The notes beneath the pieces are model-generated. The model was given only the letters and a program-made list of their open reading frames with translations, did not search any database and was not told the DNA's origin. Positions 1-11,264 of a DNA stretch of 64,000 bases are shown piece by piece; within the stretch, counting starts at the first letter, position 1; the number at the start of each line of letters is the position of its first letter. A program made the translations under genes and the position numbers. The stretch is from Philonthus cognatus (Eukaryota; Arthropoda; Insecta; Coleoptera; Staphylinidae): contig OW052249.1 in NCBI GenBank assembly GCA_932526585.2, positions 1,984,001 through 2,048,000 on the forward strand, given 5' to 3'.

Positions 1-178
1 GGAAAAAAAAAACAAAATTTATGAATGTTCACACTAACACTTAACGTTTCTCTAAGTTAAAATATTTAAGAAAAAGTAATGTGATTTTATAAAACTAATG
101 ACATACCATAGAATTGATACAACAATTACGGATATTCCCTGTTTTTTTTTTAAGTTCAATTTAACGCTTTTTAAATAA

Positions 179-530
179 GTGTTTTGCACTCCCAGACGAA
201 GCTTGAATTAAAATTTCGAGTTTAGAAAAGCCCCATAAAAATTTGTCGATGGTCGCCCTGCGACCCGAGACAAATTTTCTGGGCTTTTCTAAACTCGAAA
301 TTTTACTTCATGCGCCACGCGTATAAAATACTATATTATTGTCAAATTTATGTATATTTGAACTTCACTTAAAATCTGTGTTTTATACGCGTGGCGCATG
401 AAGTAAAATTTCGAGTTTAGAAAAGCCCAGAAAATTTGTCTCGGGTCGCTGCGCGACCCTCGACAAATTTTCAAGGGGCTTTTCTAAACTCGAAATTTTA
501 CTTCATGCTTAGTCTGGGAGTGGAAAACAT
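179..530. repeat. Palindromic hairpin modules H1 and H2
   Basis: Two ~150-bp modules lie in opposite orientation (179-329 and 378-530). Each starts with GTGTTTT, has an arm of about 50 bases (GCATGAAGTAAAATTTCGAG, then TTTAGAAAAGCCC) and its inverted copy, and is centred on a small stem GGTCGCTGCGCGACC. One outer flank reads TATACGCGTGGCGC and the other CACTCCCAGACTAAGC, so each module has a polarity. Confidence 0.85.
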
Positions 531-1018
531 TCGTTTAGAGCACATATGGGCAACCCCCGGCCCGCTGTAAGATATGATCCGGCCCGCGAGACATTTTGAA
601 AAAACCCAATTAAAAAAATATTACATTAGGTACTTATACTCACGGGAGTGACAGGAGGCGGCAAACATCAAATTCTTTGATGTTTGCCGCCTCACTCTTT
701 GATAATCGCCGCCACTCGACTTGCTCGATCCAATTCTTTGAGGTTTGCCGCATCACGAGCGACATATCAAAAGATTTATTGCTTCTCAATTATTCTAAAC
801 TAGTTTATTCCAGATTATTTGTTCATTTTGCCTATATAAGCGGGTGGATGGCCCGAACGTTAGTTCAGTTCTATTTGAGCTACCGAGGTGATAACTTGGA
901 CAAGCGATATCCTAGCGAACTGCTCGAGCCGTCAACTTGCTTTGTGACTTTGTGTGCATCTTGAGTGGTTACTAACTATAGTTTGTTATTAAGTTTATTG
1001 AACGAAAAGTAAACAAAA

Positions 1019-1595
1019 ATGATGTCTGGTTGAAAGAAACGAAAAGTAGATACAGAGGGTCGCCATTTACAAGAATAATGGACAGAAGAATTCTTTTTTA
1101 TCTTGCACAATGGTAAGCCTATTTGTTTGCTATGTAATGAATCCATTTCAGTAATGAAAGAATTCAATATAAAGAGGCATTACTCAACTAAGCATGCTAC
1201 GCTGCACTCCAGAAGCTTACCGCAAATTTGGAAAAACAGCAACAAATGTTTCATAAACAAAGAACACAACTTGATAATGTTGTGAAAGCTAGTTTTATAG
1301 TTAGCTCAAAATTGGCAAAGGCATTTAAACCTTTTGCCGAAGGAGAATTTATCAAGGAGTGTATGTTAGAAGTTTGCGGTATTATGTGTATTAGTTTGTC
1401 AACACGAACTGTTGTTCGACGTATAGAAATGATGGCTAATGATATAAAAACAACATTGACTGACCGTATGGCTGGTTTTGAATCATTTTCCATAGCATTA
1501 GACGAGAGCACCGATTTGTCTGACACAGCTCAACTGGCTATATTTATTCGAGGTGTTGATAAGGAGTTCACTGTTATAGATCTTTCAGAGCTATA
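1019..1595 (+). pseudogene. hAT-A transposase, N-terminal part (BED-type finger and start of catalytic domain)
   Basis: The reading begins at the ATG pair at 1019-1024 but meets stops within the first 25 codons. It then shows a BED-like zinc-finger pattern, CLLCNESISVMKEFNIKRHY, followed by H at the end of STKHA. After a frame change near 1210-1230 it continues through NVVKASFIVSSKLAKAFKPF and SIALDESTDLSDTAQLAIFI, the region that holds the first catalytic Asp of hAT transposases (DEST). It stops where the 14-kb insertion begins after TATA (1592-1595). The order and motifs match transposases related to vertebrate GTF2IRD2 and ZBED proteins. Two stops, a frameshift and the split show it is dead. 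Confidence 0.8.
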
Positions 1596-1699
1596 TGAAA
1601 AAAAATGACTTCAAATTTGCAATAAATATTTATACTTTTATAACGCCATAAACCATAATCCTGAATAAAAGTATCCCTCAGCAAACAGCTTATTGCATG

Positions 1700-3088
1700 C
1701 TCGGCCGTGAGTCGGCTGCATAATTTCAGGTCCGTATTAGAACATTTCATTCCAATGACTGACGTAGATATGTAAAAATGCACATTCGGTGGTATTTTCT
1801 ATCGAAAACGTTAAATTTAACGTTTGACAGCAGAGTTAAATCTAGTCTAAAATAAAGGGAAATTGATTAAATTCCCTATAATTTTAATAGTTTTTGTTAA
1901 ACTTATAATTTAATTTACACCAGTTGTCACCATTTATTTTAACGCGGATATCAATAATTAAATTTTAACGTTTTCGAGATAGATAGTTCAATAAATGTAT
2001 ACCAAGGAATACACTTTAATTTTCAGCTCTTACGATACAAACGTCAGTTATCTGATTGAAAGAGTTAAATGACGGTTGCAACTTGTTTTCTAGTCGATAA
2101 ATTGTTTCATACTCTTATTAGCATGAAGTTCTGTTTCTTAACACTTCTCTATCAATTTTCATCTTATTAATTGATACACAATCTACATCCAAAATATGTC
2201 ACCCCTTTATGATTGAATTTTTGTTAATCGCATGTTATTTTTGTATGTATATAAAAGTTTTATAAAAATGATGTATTTTTCTTGATAGTCGATAAGTAAA
2301 TATTAATTTAATTATAATAATTTAATTAGTAATTAAAATTAAAAATGTTTCAATGTTGTATATACAACTGTATATATTATGTTTTATTAAAGCAGTATTT
2401 TCAAAAATCGTAATTATAGCCAAAATAACTGAAAATCAAATGAAATCATTTTGACATTTTTAAAATTTATATCTAAATATCATTTATTTTTCTAAGAAAT
2501 TAACTAACGGCCCTAACTTTAACTTAAACATTTTTTTATTTAAAAAATATTGGTATTAAATATATATAATAATATTAATTACTCTTTTTAAATATTACAA
2601 AGTATCAATTACAATAATCGAACTCAATTGTCCATTAGCGTGAAATAGTGAATGAGCGGCTCTTAGCGATTATACAGGTAAAGGTTATTAAGAAAATTGT
2701 ATTAGGGCCAATGACAGGATTATATGTATATAATCCTGTCATTGGCGGAATTAAAAGGTACTGGGGATATCCCAGATTAACTCAACTTCTGAACATCTCG
2801 ACATTCCTCGAAAAACGAATGGTCAATTTGACCCTTTATGCAATAAGGAACCAAGAGGCCCAGGATTAAAAGGTATTGGGAATATCACAGATTAACTCAA
2901 ATTCTGGACTTCCCGACAAAATGATTGTTCATAACAATTTCTACTAAAAGTATACTTTTTCGTGTGATTTATAATACATATTTAGACTTGTTTTTTTTTT
3001 CATTTTTATTTTTTTGATTATTGCTTTCATGATTTCAATTAAATAATCGATCATTTTAAATAAAACTGTCCAATCCAACACTCTATAC
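1700..3088. other. AT-rich stretch without genes
   Basis: No supported gene is seen on either strand. The only structure is a short palindrome at 2704-2742 (CCAATGACAGGATTATA, a 4-base loop and the inverse copy) and two diverged direct copies of a segment with CAGATTAACTCAA at about 2770 and 2889. The stretch is probably part of the old insertion. Confidence 0.5.
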
Positions 3089-3295
3089 CAGTAATGGGGA
3101 AACCACGGCCCGCGGAAAGGTTTAATCCGGCCCGTTTAAGAGTGCCGTCGTGAGAATGTTTGAACGCGTTCTTACTTCGTAATGTGACGACCCGCATAAA
3201 AACTACCTACCTACGATTAAGCATTATTCTTTGGCCCGCTACGATTGTCTGGTTATTACAAATGGCCCGTCTTAAAAAATGTTTCCTCACCACTG
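3089..3295. mobile_element. 207-bp hAT MITE
   Basis: A short non-coding element starts CAGTAATGGGGAAACCACGG and ends with the inverse of CAGTGGTGAGGAAACA. It has GGCCCG motifs near both ends and a perfect 8-bp duplication CTCTATAC at 3081-3088 and 3296-3303. Its ends and subterminal motifs resemble those of hAT-A, so it could have been mobilised by a related transposase. Confidence 0.85.
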
Positions 3296-3842
3296 CTCTA
3301 TACAAACAAATTCTATCAATTAAATTATATTATAACTTATTTCTAAATGTATTTTATTGCCATCTTTTAAGCAAAAGTTAAACTAAAGTGTTTATTGCTC
3401 TTATGGAGGTTTTGAAACAACAGCTCATTTTATTTGATATTTAACTTAGAATAATCTAATTCATAGGGTGTATTTTTAACAAGTATTTCAATAAATTAAA
3501 ATAATATCACACAGGTAAACCAATTCGTCTATACAATATCTCAACATTTATATGACATTTTTTTAGTGTGTCACAATTAAGTTTATATTTATTTTAGTTA
3601 TAATTCCTTTTACGTAAAAACATTTTAAATTATTCACATAACTTCAATGTATAATGTGTGTAAATCTCAAATCTTAATTTTCATTATTATCAAAGATGAG
3701 CCGTTGTTCGTTCTTATGGAAAAATAACACATACATGCCCCACTTTAAGAACTCTCGGGGGTGGTGGAGGGGGTGTCCTAACTTTAGGATAAATACGCGT
3801 CAACCCCACGTAATAGTTCAGTTAATCCTGCACATTAGTTAA

Positions 3843-5253
3843 GTGATCTGTTCCAATATTATACCAGACTTTAGGCAGTTATTGCAAACAACTATCATGT
3901 GGAGATCGTGGAATAGCGAACACGATCAACATCATTTTCACCAACATGAAAACGAAGAAAATTTAATAAATGCTGATGAAAATGGAGAAGAAGTTTTATC
4001 AAAATCCAACAATAGAATTGTTTTATCTGAAGACGCAAAAAAGATTATCTTAAATGTATACGACAGTTTAAAACAACAAGGAAAATTTGGCACCGAAGAC
4101 CATCTAATCTCCGAGACTGCAAATTTAACAAAAATTTCTAAAACGACAGTGTGGCGACTAGTTACCAACGGAATTATACCGAGGAAAATTAGGACAGATA
4201 AAGGAGTCCTAAAAAAACTAACTGTGGAAGATCACGGCCGTGGAGTGAGAAGAATAATTTATAACAGTTTTAAAAATAATTTTGTTCCAACTCTAAACTG
4301 GCTTCAATATAAATTGAAAGAACAGCTTGATGTTAAATGCAGTTTAACAACAATATCACAATTTTTGTCATTAATTGGTTTTAAATATCGAACTATCGAC
4401 AAAAGGAAGGTGCTCAAAGAAAGCCAACGGATTTGTGAGTGGAGATATAAATATATAGAAGAAATAAGAAGAATTAGAAATACAAATAAACCAATTATAT
4501 ACTTGGATGAAACGTGGTATGACACACACGATACAGTGAAGAAAGGTTGGATAGATGATAACTGTTCACTAAATGTACCAGCTTCAATGGGACAACGTCT
4601 TATTATTCTCCATGCAGGATATCAAGAAGGATGGGTGAATGATGCGTTATTTTTATCAGAAAAAATATAAAAAAGCTAGTGTGGACTACCACGATGATAT
4701 GTCAGGAAAAGTGTTTTTTGAGTGGTTTGTGACATCTCTTCTACCCAATATACCGCAGAATAGCGTTATTGTACTAGATAATGCTAGCTACCATTCGGTT
4801 TAGATTGAAAAAGTACCAAATGCCAATTCGAGTAAAAAAGAAATTTCAGATTTTTTATATGAACATGAGTTATACTTCGAGCCGACCTACACAAAAAAAG
4901 AATTGCTCGAAGTATTAAACATAAAAGAACATAAGAAAAAACACTTCATAGACGAAGAAGCCAAAAGGTTGGGTCATCAAGTGCTACGTTTACCTCCGTA
5001 CCATTGTGAATTAAACCCTATTGAATTGATTTGGGGCATACTAAAACCTCAAATACGGCGAAATAACACAAATCCTAAGTTTAGTGAAGGAACTGTAAAT
5101 GTAGTTAAAAATGAAATTTCTAAAATTTCTAAGGAACAGTGGACGAACAGCATTCGACATGTCATCGAAATTGAAAATAAATACTTTTCCAAACATGTGG
5201 AACCGCTTATTATAAATATTTTGGAGAATGACTCAGACGAATCTGATAATTAA
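3843..5253 (+). pseudogene. IS630/Tc1/mariner-superfamily transposase with wide second spacing (about DD81E)
   Basis: The likely start is the ATG at 3897 (MWRSWNSEHDQ) or the one at 3843. The N-terminal half has a helix-turn-helix region (LTKISKTTVWRLV) and a second DNA-binding part. The catalytic residues are D in IIYLDETWYD, D in VIVLDNASYHS and E in LNPIELIWG. The second D and the E are separated by about 81 residues, far more than the 34-41 of ordinary Tc1/mariner enzymes, and close to what I recall for the DD82E (Sailor) lineage. A frameshift falls beside an A-run near 4655-4675, and a TAG at 4801-4803 interrupts the reading just after the second D. Clear terminal repeats were not found. 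A 16-bp TGTATAAAGTGTATTT-type minisatellite follows the stop. Confidence 0.75.
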
Positions 5254-5261
5254 TTTATGTA

Positions 5262-5325
5262 TAAAGTGTATTTTTGTATAAAGTGTATTTATGTATAAAA
5301 TGTAACTATGTATGTATAAAGTGTA
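5262..5325 (+). repeat. Short minisatellite of TGTATAAAGTGTATTT units
   Basis: Four imperfect copies of a 13-18-bp unit based on TGTATAAAGTGTA lie directly after the transposase stop codon. Confidence 0.8.
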
Positions 5326-5785
5326 AATTTTCATTTTATTACATAATGTTTGTTTAAATTTCAAATAAAAGATTGTCAGAAGAAATAAGTTGAGTTAAAC
5401 AATTCTGCCGAAATTTAATTTTAAATATTTATAAATTAATTAAATCGTATAATTATTCTTCTTAAAAAAATTCAACTCAACTATGGAATTTGATATTAGT
5501 GGTGTAAAAACTTGAGCCTGAAAATTTCTAAAATAACATTATTTTTAGAATCGTATAATTTTTGTTTAAGCAAAATTTGCTGTACCAATTTAATCGTAGC
5601 TTTATTATAACTAACACGCTTTTATTGAAATTTTAATTTAATTAATGATCCATTTCAAAATGCGAGGCGCCTCACTTTGAAGTGCTGTATTTTAAAAACA
5701 AAAAATCTTAAAAATATATCTGAGCACGTTTCTGTAATACTGAGAGTGTTTTTTATTATTATTATTGAAAAAATCAGATTGACAT

Positions 5786-5940
5786 GCAAAATATATAATT
5801 TAATTTTCAATCATATAAATATTTGATTTTTCGTGGATTAAAAACCATAACCATCGCGCATCTTCAATCTCTCAATGAGGTTTTCAATCGACGAAAAATC
5901 AAATATTTAAATTATTGGAAATTAAATTATATATTATATG
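5786..5940. repeat. AT-rich palindrome
   Basis: A segment around AAATATTTGATTTTTCGT is repeated as its inverse about 50 bases further on (CGACGAAAAATCAAATATTT), giving arms of ~50 bases around a loop containing ATCGCGCATC. Confidence 0.75.
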
Positions 5941-7857
5941 TAATGAACAATTTCTAACAATTAACTATAATTAAAAAACTGGATACTAAATTACCGAGAA
6001 CGTTGAAATAGGATTTTGATATAGTAGGGGTTGAAAGGGTTCAGATATGCATTTCTTTCTTGCACCACTCTATAAATAAAGATTTAATCTTTTACCAGTA
6101 TTTATTTCAAATTTTTATACTTAAGGGGAATATAACAGTGGTCTGAAATTTAATGTTAGGTTTATTTAAAAACTAAAGGTCCTAGAAAGTTGAAATTTTG
6201 ACAGCGTATATTAAGCCCAATTATCTAGTAAAATATCGAAGTACTTTTTTTTTTAACAATTTACTTTCAGTGGTATGAAAAAAATAATGTTAAATTTTTC
6301 AAAATTAAAAAAAATATTCCCATATCTTACTAGTTTATACTATAAGGCATATAATGTGAACATTTCATAAGGATGCGATAGCTCATGCCCGAGTCAGGTT
6401 AAAATAAAAATCTTGAAAAATAAGACCGTAAAATACCGCCGCCTTGCGGATCTTCTTTTAGTTGAACGCGTTGTACACTCATCTGCACAATTATTGGAGG
6501 GGCGAGCAGCATGCGGCCAGCGTTTTTTTTTTTTTTTAATAATCTTTATTTAGCATCTTTGCTATATAATAACATAGAAAAATATATGTATATCTATATA
6601 TATATATATATATAAAATAAACATTTGATCATCCTTAATCTATAAATTGTGTATGTATTATAAATTTATCACATAATAATACTTAATATATAATCTTTTT
6701 ACTACTTTAATAAAATCAGTCTAAAACCATACTTAAATATCTATGTAAAAATAATAAATCCATAATACAACAATACTTATACATTTATGCAAAAAACAAT
6801 AACTAAAAAGGTAATAATACTTATTTAAAATTTGTACTTATACATATAGGAACAATTAATAATACATACACATAATGTACAGCCCATACACTACGACTAT
6901 TTCTGAAGACTCTTCAAGTAATCTAGCAACTTTGATTTAAACTTATTAATATTTTCTTCTTCTTTTATTTGTATTGATATTTTTTTTTATTTTTATCCCT
7001 GGGCCGGTGAACGCTGCGCGGCTTCGCGTTTGTTTTTCTTTTCTTTTTTCAATCATAGTTAACAAAAACGGCTCGCGTCGTTAGCATTTATTCTCGTAAA
7101 ATGAAAATTTCGCAATTATAATCGATATTTTATTCTACTAGTATTTTATTTTCATGCTTTCTGACTACTAATGGAAAAAGTATTTTTTTATACTGCATGT
7201 TCACTAATATAGAAAACACGAAATGTTTCACTAATTTAAATAAAGATGTGTAATATACCTTTAATATGGTCTTTCCTTATTATTTGACAGTGTCGGTATT
7301 ATTAAATTATTTTTCAAGTTTTTTAAGCTGATTAATAAGCCAGAAGCAATCGAATAACAATCAGTCTTGTTCAAATCATTATTTCGTCTTAAATCTTTCG
7401 TTGTTAAAGCAGTTGTTAAATGCCATTAAACTTCTCGCAATAAAACTATTAAAGTAAATTGTAAAGTTTTTAGCAATCGGACCTATTTGAATCAACTGCG
7501 ACTTCATCGACGAATCAATGATATCAAAACTATAAGAATAGTAAGAATAATACCAATATGACGTTGTCGTAAATCAACTATTTTTTACTGAGCACATGTA
7601 ATATTTGTTTGACGAATGTTTAAAAAAATGTAGGGTTTAACTGCGTGCATATTCATTGTTAATTATTTTAGAAAAAATAGAACTATAATAATAATAAGGT
7701 AGTTATTATAATGCATTTCAAATAACAAGCTTCTTGCTCAACATTGCTCCGAGCCCAATATATTTTTTTCAAATTTGGCTGATTTATGATGAGTCATATT
7801 TTGATAGTAAGTAAATAAGGAATAAATGAATTGTAATTGAGTGTTATTGCAATCCTC
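5941..7857. other. Gene-free AT-rich stretch
   Basis: No coding region is supported. A T-run (about 6521-6538), a TA dinucleotide run near 6590-6612 and many short AT-rich ORFs are present. The T-run followed by AATAATCTTTATTT could be the poly(A) end of a reverse-inserted retrocopy, but nothing upstream identifies it. Confidence 0.4.
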
Positions 7858-8698
7858 TATTTATACGGCTCAGTCAACTTAGCCCCCCGAAGTTCGACTT
7901 TTTAAAAAACAACTGTTGCGCTAGACGGGCCTTAGCTAGCGCTAGCTAGCGCCACAAAAATTAGAGCTAGCGCCGTTTAGACAAGAAAGTTACTGGGGCT
8001 TGAACTTTCGGGGGGCTAAGTTGATGCTAGCCCCCCGAGTTTAGATTTTTCAAGTTTTCTTACAGTATTCGGATTCCTCAGAGCTAGCGCTACCAATTTA
8101 AAAGCTAGCGCCACCCTCACAACCCCAAAAGATTATAAAACATTTTAAACCCTAGCCCCCCAAAATGAGATTTTTTTAATCAAATTGGGTGCAAAAGATT
8201 GCTTAGAGCTAGCGCCAGCAGAATATGAAAAAAATATTCTCTCAAAAATATCAGGTAAAAAAAGTTCACATCCAAACTTTGATGTGAGAGCTTTCAGCTC
8301 CTGTATGCGTATTACCATTCACTTGCCGAATTTCAATACAAAATCATGATTGGCATATAAAATACCGCTTCCAAGAAATATGTTGGCTTTGTAATTACTT
8401 TATGTATGTTCAAAGACACTGGCTATTACAAAGATGATGCCTAGAAAACAGTAGCCTAACTGACAAGTTTTTTTCAACAAAGTCGTACTTCGGGGGGCTA
8501 AGTTGACTGAGCCGTATAATGTAAGCAAGAACTATCAAAACATTTAAGCTAAATATTTGATATGTAACATGGATTAGATATTTAGGTTTGCTTAGAGAGT
8601 TGCTCCTTCATCAGGCAAGAAATGAATCTTAAACTTAATATGAATAATATCTTAATAATATTTAAGTTGAATACAACATAATAACATACAGGGAGTTT

Positions 8699-9430
8699 TT
8701 CTTTAAAGTATACGTTTTCCAAATTTAGCTATTTTCTTTAAATCATTAGATATTCCTTTTTTTAAAAAAAAACCTTACTTGAAATCAGCGTTTTATACGC
8801 GTGGCGCATGAAGTAAAATTTCGAGTTTAGAAAAGCCCAGAAAATTTGCCTCGGGTCGCTGCGCGACCCTCGACAAATTTTCACGGGGCTTTTCTAAACT
8901 CGAAATTTTACTTCATGCTTAGTCTGGGAGTGGAAAACACTCGTTTAAAGCCTTGAATTGAGTATTAAACGAGTGTTTTCCACTCCCAGACTAAGCATGA
9001 AGTAAAATTTCGAGTTTAGAAAAGCCCCGTGAAAATTTGTCGAGGGTCGCGCAGCGACCCGAGACAAATTTTCTGGGCTTTTCTAAACTCGAAATTTTAC
9101 TTTATGCGCCACGCGTATAAAACGCTGATTTTAAGTAAGGTTTAAATATACATAAATTTCACAAAATTTTAGTGTTCTATACGCGTGGCGCATGAAGTAA
9201 AGTTTCGAGTTTAGAAAAGCCCAGAAAATCTGTCTCGGGTCGCTGCGCGACCCTCGACAAAATTTCACGGGGCTTTTCTAAACTCGAAATTTTACTTCCT
9301 GCTTAGCCTGGGAGTGGAAAACACTCGCTTAAAGCTTCAAATTGAATTCCTGTAAAAACAATATATATCTAAAGATTTAAAGAAAATAAAGTGAATCTGG
9401 AATACGTATACTTTAAAAAAAAACTCCCTG
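8699..9430. mobile_element. Mariner-like MITE carrying three hairpin modules
   Basis: The left end CAGGGAGTTTTTCTTTAAAG and the inverse of the right end (CAGGGAGTTTTTTTTTAAAG) form terminal inverted repeats extending about 60 bases. TA flanks both ends (8697-8698 and 9431-9432), as in Tc1/mariner insertions. There is no transposase; nearly all of the interior is three ~150-bp palindromic modules. Confidence 0.75.
8788..9323. repeat. Palindromic hairpin modules H3, H4 and H5
   Basis: Modules at 8788-8940, 8983-9125 (inverted) and 9172-9323 share the arms and the central GGTCGCTGCGCGACC stem of the modules at 179-530. H3 and H4 face each other across a 42-bp spacer, giving a palindrome of palindromes more than 330 bp long. 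Confidence 0.9.
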
Positions 9431-9764
9431 TATATTGTAGAATTAGGATATTGAGATAGATTGTATTAGAATGAAAATAAAGTCAATTGAATAGCAACGA
9501 AAGGAGCTTAATCACAATTTTGTAGCATCGAAAAGATACCCATGTTTTGATTAGGTACATAACCCGATGTGTACTAGGTAAATTTTCAGGCATTCATTGT
9601 TTTTGAAAAGCGTTCAGTTTGAAACTCCCAACGAGTGTTTTCCACCGAGTAATAATGATTTAAATTATCATAAAAAAAAACAACCGTGAGGTACGCCACT
9701 GTCTTGCTAGCACTAGCTATCTCTTGAATAACTTTCTCATTTATCACTTGGTGAAACATTTTGA

Positions 9765-9955
9765 AATAATAATAAAGGATAAATTAAAAACACTTGGTTT
9801 GTTTCACTATTTGTTTCTATTTACTTGACTAGTTTCGCTTTTTACGGCATTATCAAGAGTGAACTTTGATAATGCCGTAAAAAGCGAAACTAGTCGAGTA
9901 AATAGAAACAAATAGTGAAACAAACCAAGTGATTTTAGTTTATCCTTTATTATTT
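9765..9955. repeat. Near-perfect palindrome, ~91-bp arms, 9-bp loop
   Basis: Arms 9765-9856 and 9866-9955 are inverse copies with only a few differences (CACTTGGTTTGTTTCACTAT at one end, its inverse at the other). The loop is GAGTGAACT. It contains GCGAAACTAGTCG, a motif also seen near 19364 and 33068. Confidence 0.85.
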
Positions 9956-9956
9956 A

Positions 9957-10079
9957 TTTATTTATTTATTTATTTATTCCCAACAGAAATAATCCAATTA
10001 CAGGGAAATTTTTAAAATATAACTATTATAACATGTGAAAAATTAAACTAAATTATATATAAAGACTAATCTAAAAATA

Positions 10080-10141
<62 letters not shown>
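9957..10141. repeat. Simple repeats: (TTTA)n and (TA)n
   Basis: TTTA units run from about 9948 to 9978 and an uninterrupted TA run from about 10083 to 10141. The long minus-strand ORF over this region encodes mainly alternating Tyr-Ile and is an artefact of the repeat. Confidence 0.9.
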
Positions 10142-10144
<3 letters not shown>

Positions 10145-11264
10145 TCGTACATAACGATAATTATAAAAAAAAATTAAAAACAAAAAAAAAGAATTACGAA
10201 CGGCTAATGGCCAGTTTACAATTGTGTGAAAATTCAAAAAGACTTGACATAAATGCATCGACATAATCTTCAACACTATGGTAACAATATAACAATATTA
10301 CTAGCTATGTCGTTGTTTTGTTTTGAAATCGTACGGTTAGTTTCCGAGTTATAACGATTTCAATGATCAAAAACAATCGTCAGTTACGCCACTGTCTTAC
10401 TAGCGCAAGCTATCTCGTTGCCAGTGTTTATAAACATTAGTATAGTAATTACAATGCCAAAAGAGTTTTTTAAATCGTACGGTAAGTTCTTGAGTTATAA
10501 CGATTTAAATTAGCTAGGAGTGAAAACACAATTGTCAGTTACGCTACTGTTTTCTAGGCATCATGTTTCTAATAGCCAGTGTCTATGAACATAAATAAAG
10601 TAATTACAACGCCGAAATATTTGTTGGAAGCGGTATATTATATGCCAAACATCATTTTGTATTAAAATTCAGGAAGTAAATGGTAATACGCATACAGGAT
10701 CTGAAAGCTCTCGCATCAAAATTTGGATGTGAACTTTTTTTTACCTGATATTTTTGTCATATTCTGTTGGCGCTAGCTCCAAGTTATATTTTCCACCCAA
10801 TTTGATTAAAAACATCTCATTTTAGGGGGCCAGGGTTAAAAATGTTTTATCATTTTTTGGGGTTGTGGGAGTGGCGTGGGCTTTTAAATTGGTAGCGCTA
10901 GCTCTGAATAGTGTAAAAAAACTTAAAAATCCAAATTCGGGGGGCTGGCATCAACCTAGCCCCCCGAAAGTTCAAATCCCCGTAGTTTTCTTGTCTAAAT
11001 GGCGCTAGCTCTAATTTTTGTGGCGCTAGCTAAGGCCGGTCTAGCGCAATCGCTTTTTTCAAAAAAGTCGAACTTCGGGGGGCTAAGTTAACTGAGCCTA
11101 TTTATACACATCATCATTTTGTAAACCCTCTACTAAACATAAAAAAAACAGGGCAGTTTTCCTTTTAATTTTTTTCAATCTATTATTTATTTGTTGCATT
11201 CATAAAAACTAAAATATTTGACCGAATATAAATTGAAATTCTCCCCAAAATTTGGGGTATTTAC

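Larger units (their letters stand above)
7867..11098. mobile_element. MULE-like non-autonomous element with 9-bp target duplication
   Basis: The left end GGCTCAGTCAACTTAGCCCC is matched by its inverse at the right end (one change). Both ends are flanked by TATTTATAC (7858-7866 and 11099-11107), a perfect 9-bp duplication of the kind made by Mutator-like elements. A further inverted copy of the terminus lies inside at about 8480-8513, so the left 650 bp is itself a foldback, and 10540-11098 is an inverted copy of it. GCTAGCGC motifs recur many times in these arms. No transposase is present. A TA-flanked MITE (8699-9430) is nested inside. Confidence 0.65.

Noticed and set aside
10043..10276. 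Minus-strand 77-residue ORF with a long Tyr-Ile repeat
   Set aside because: It is the translation of a TA dinucleotide run.
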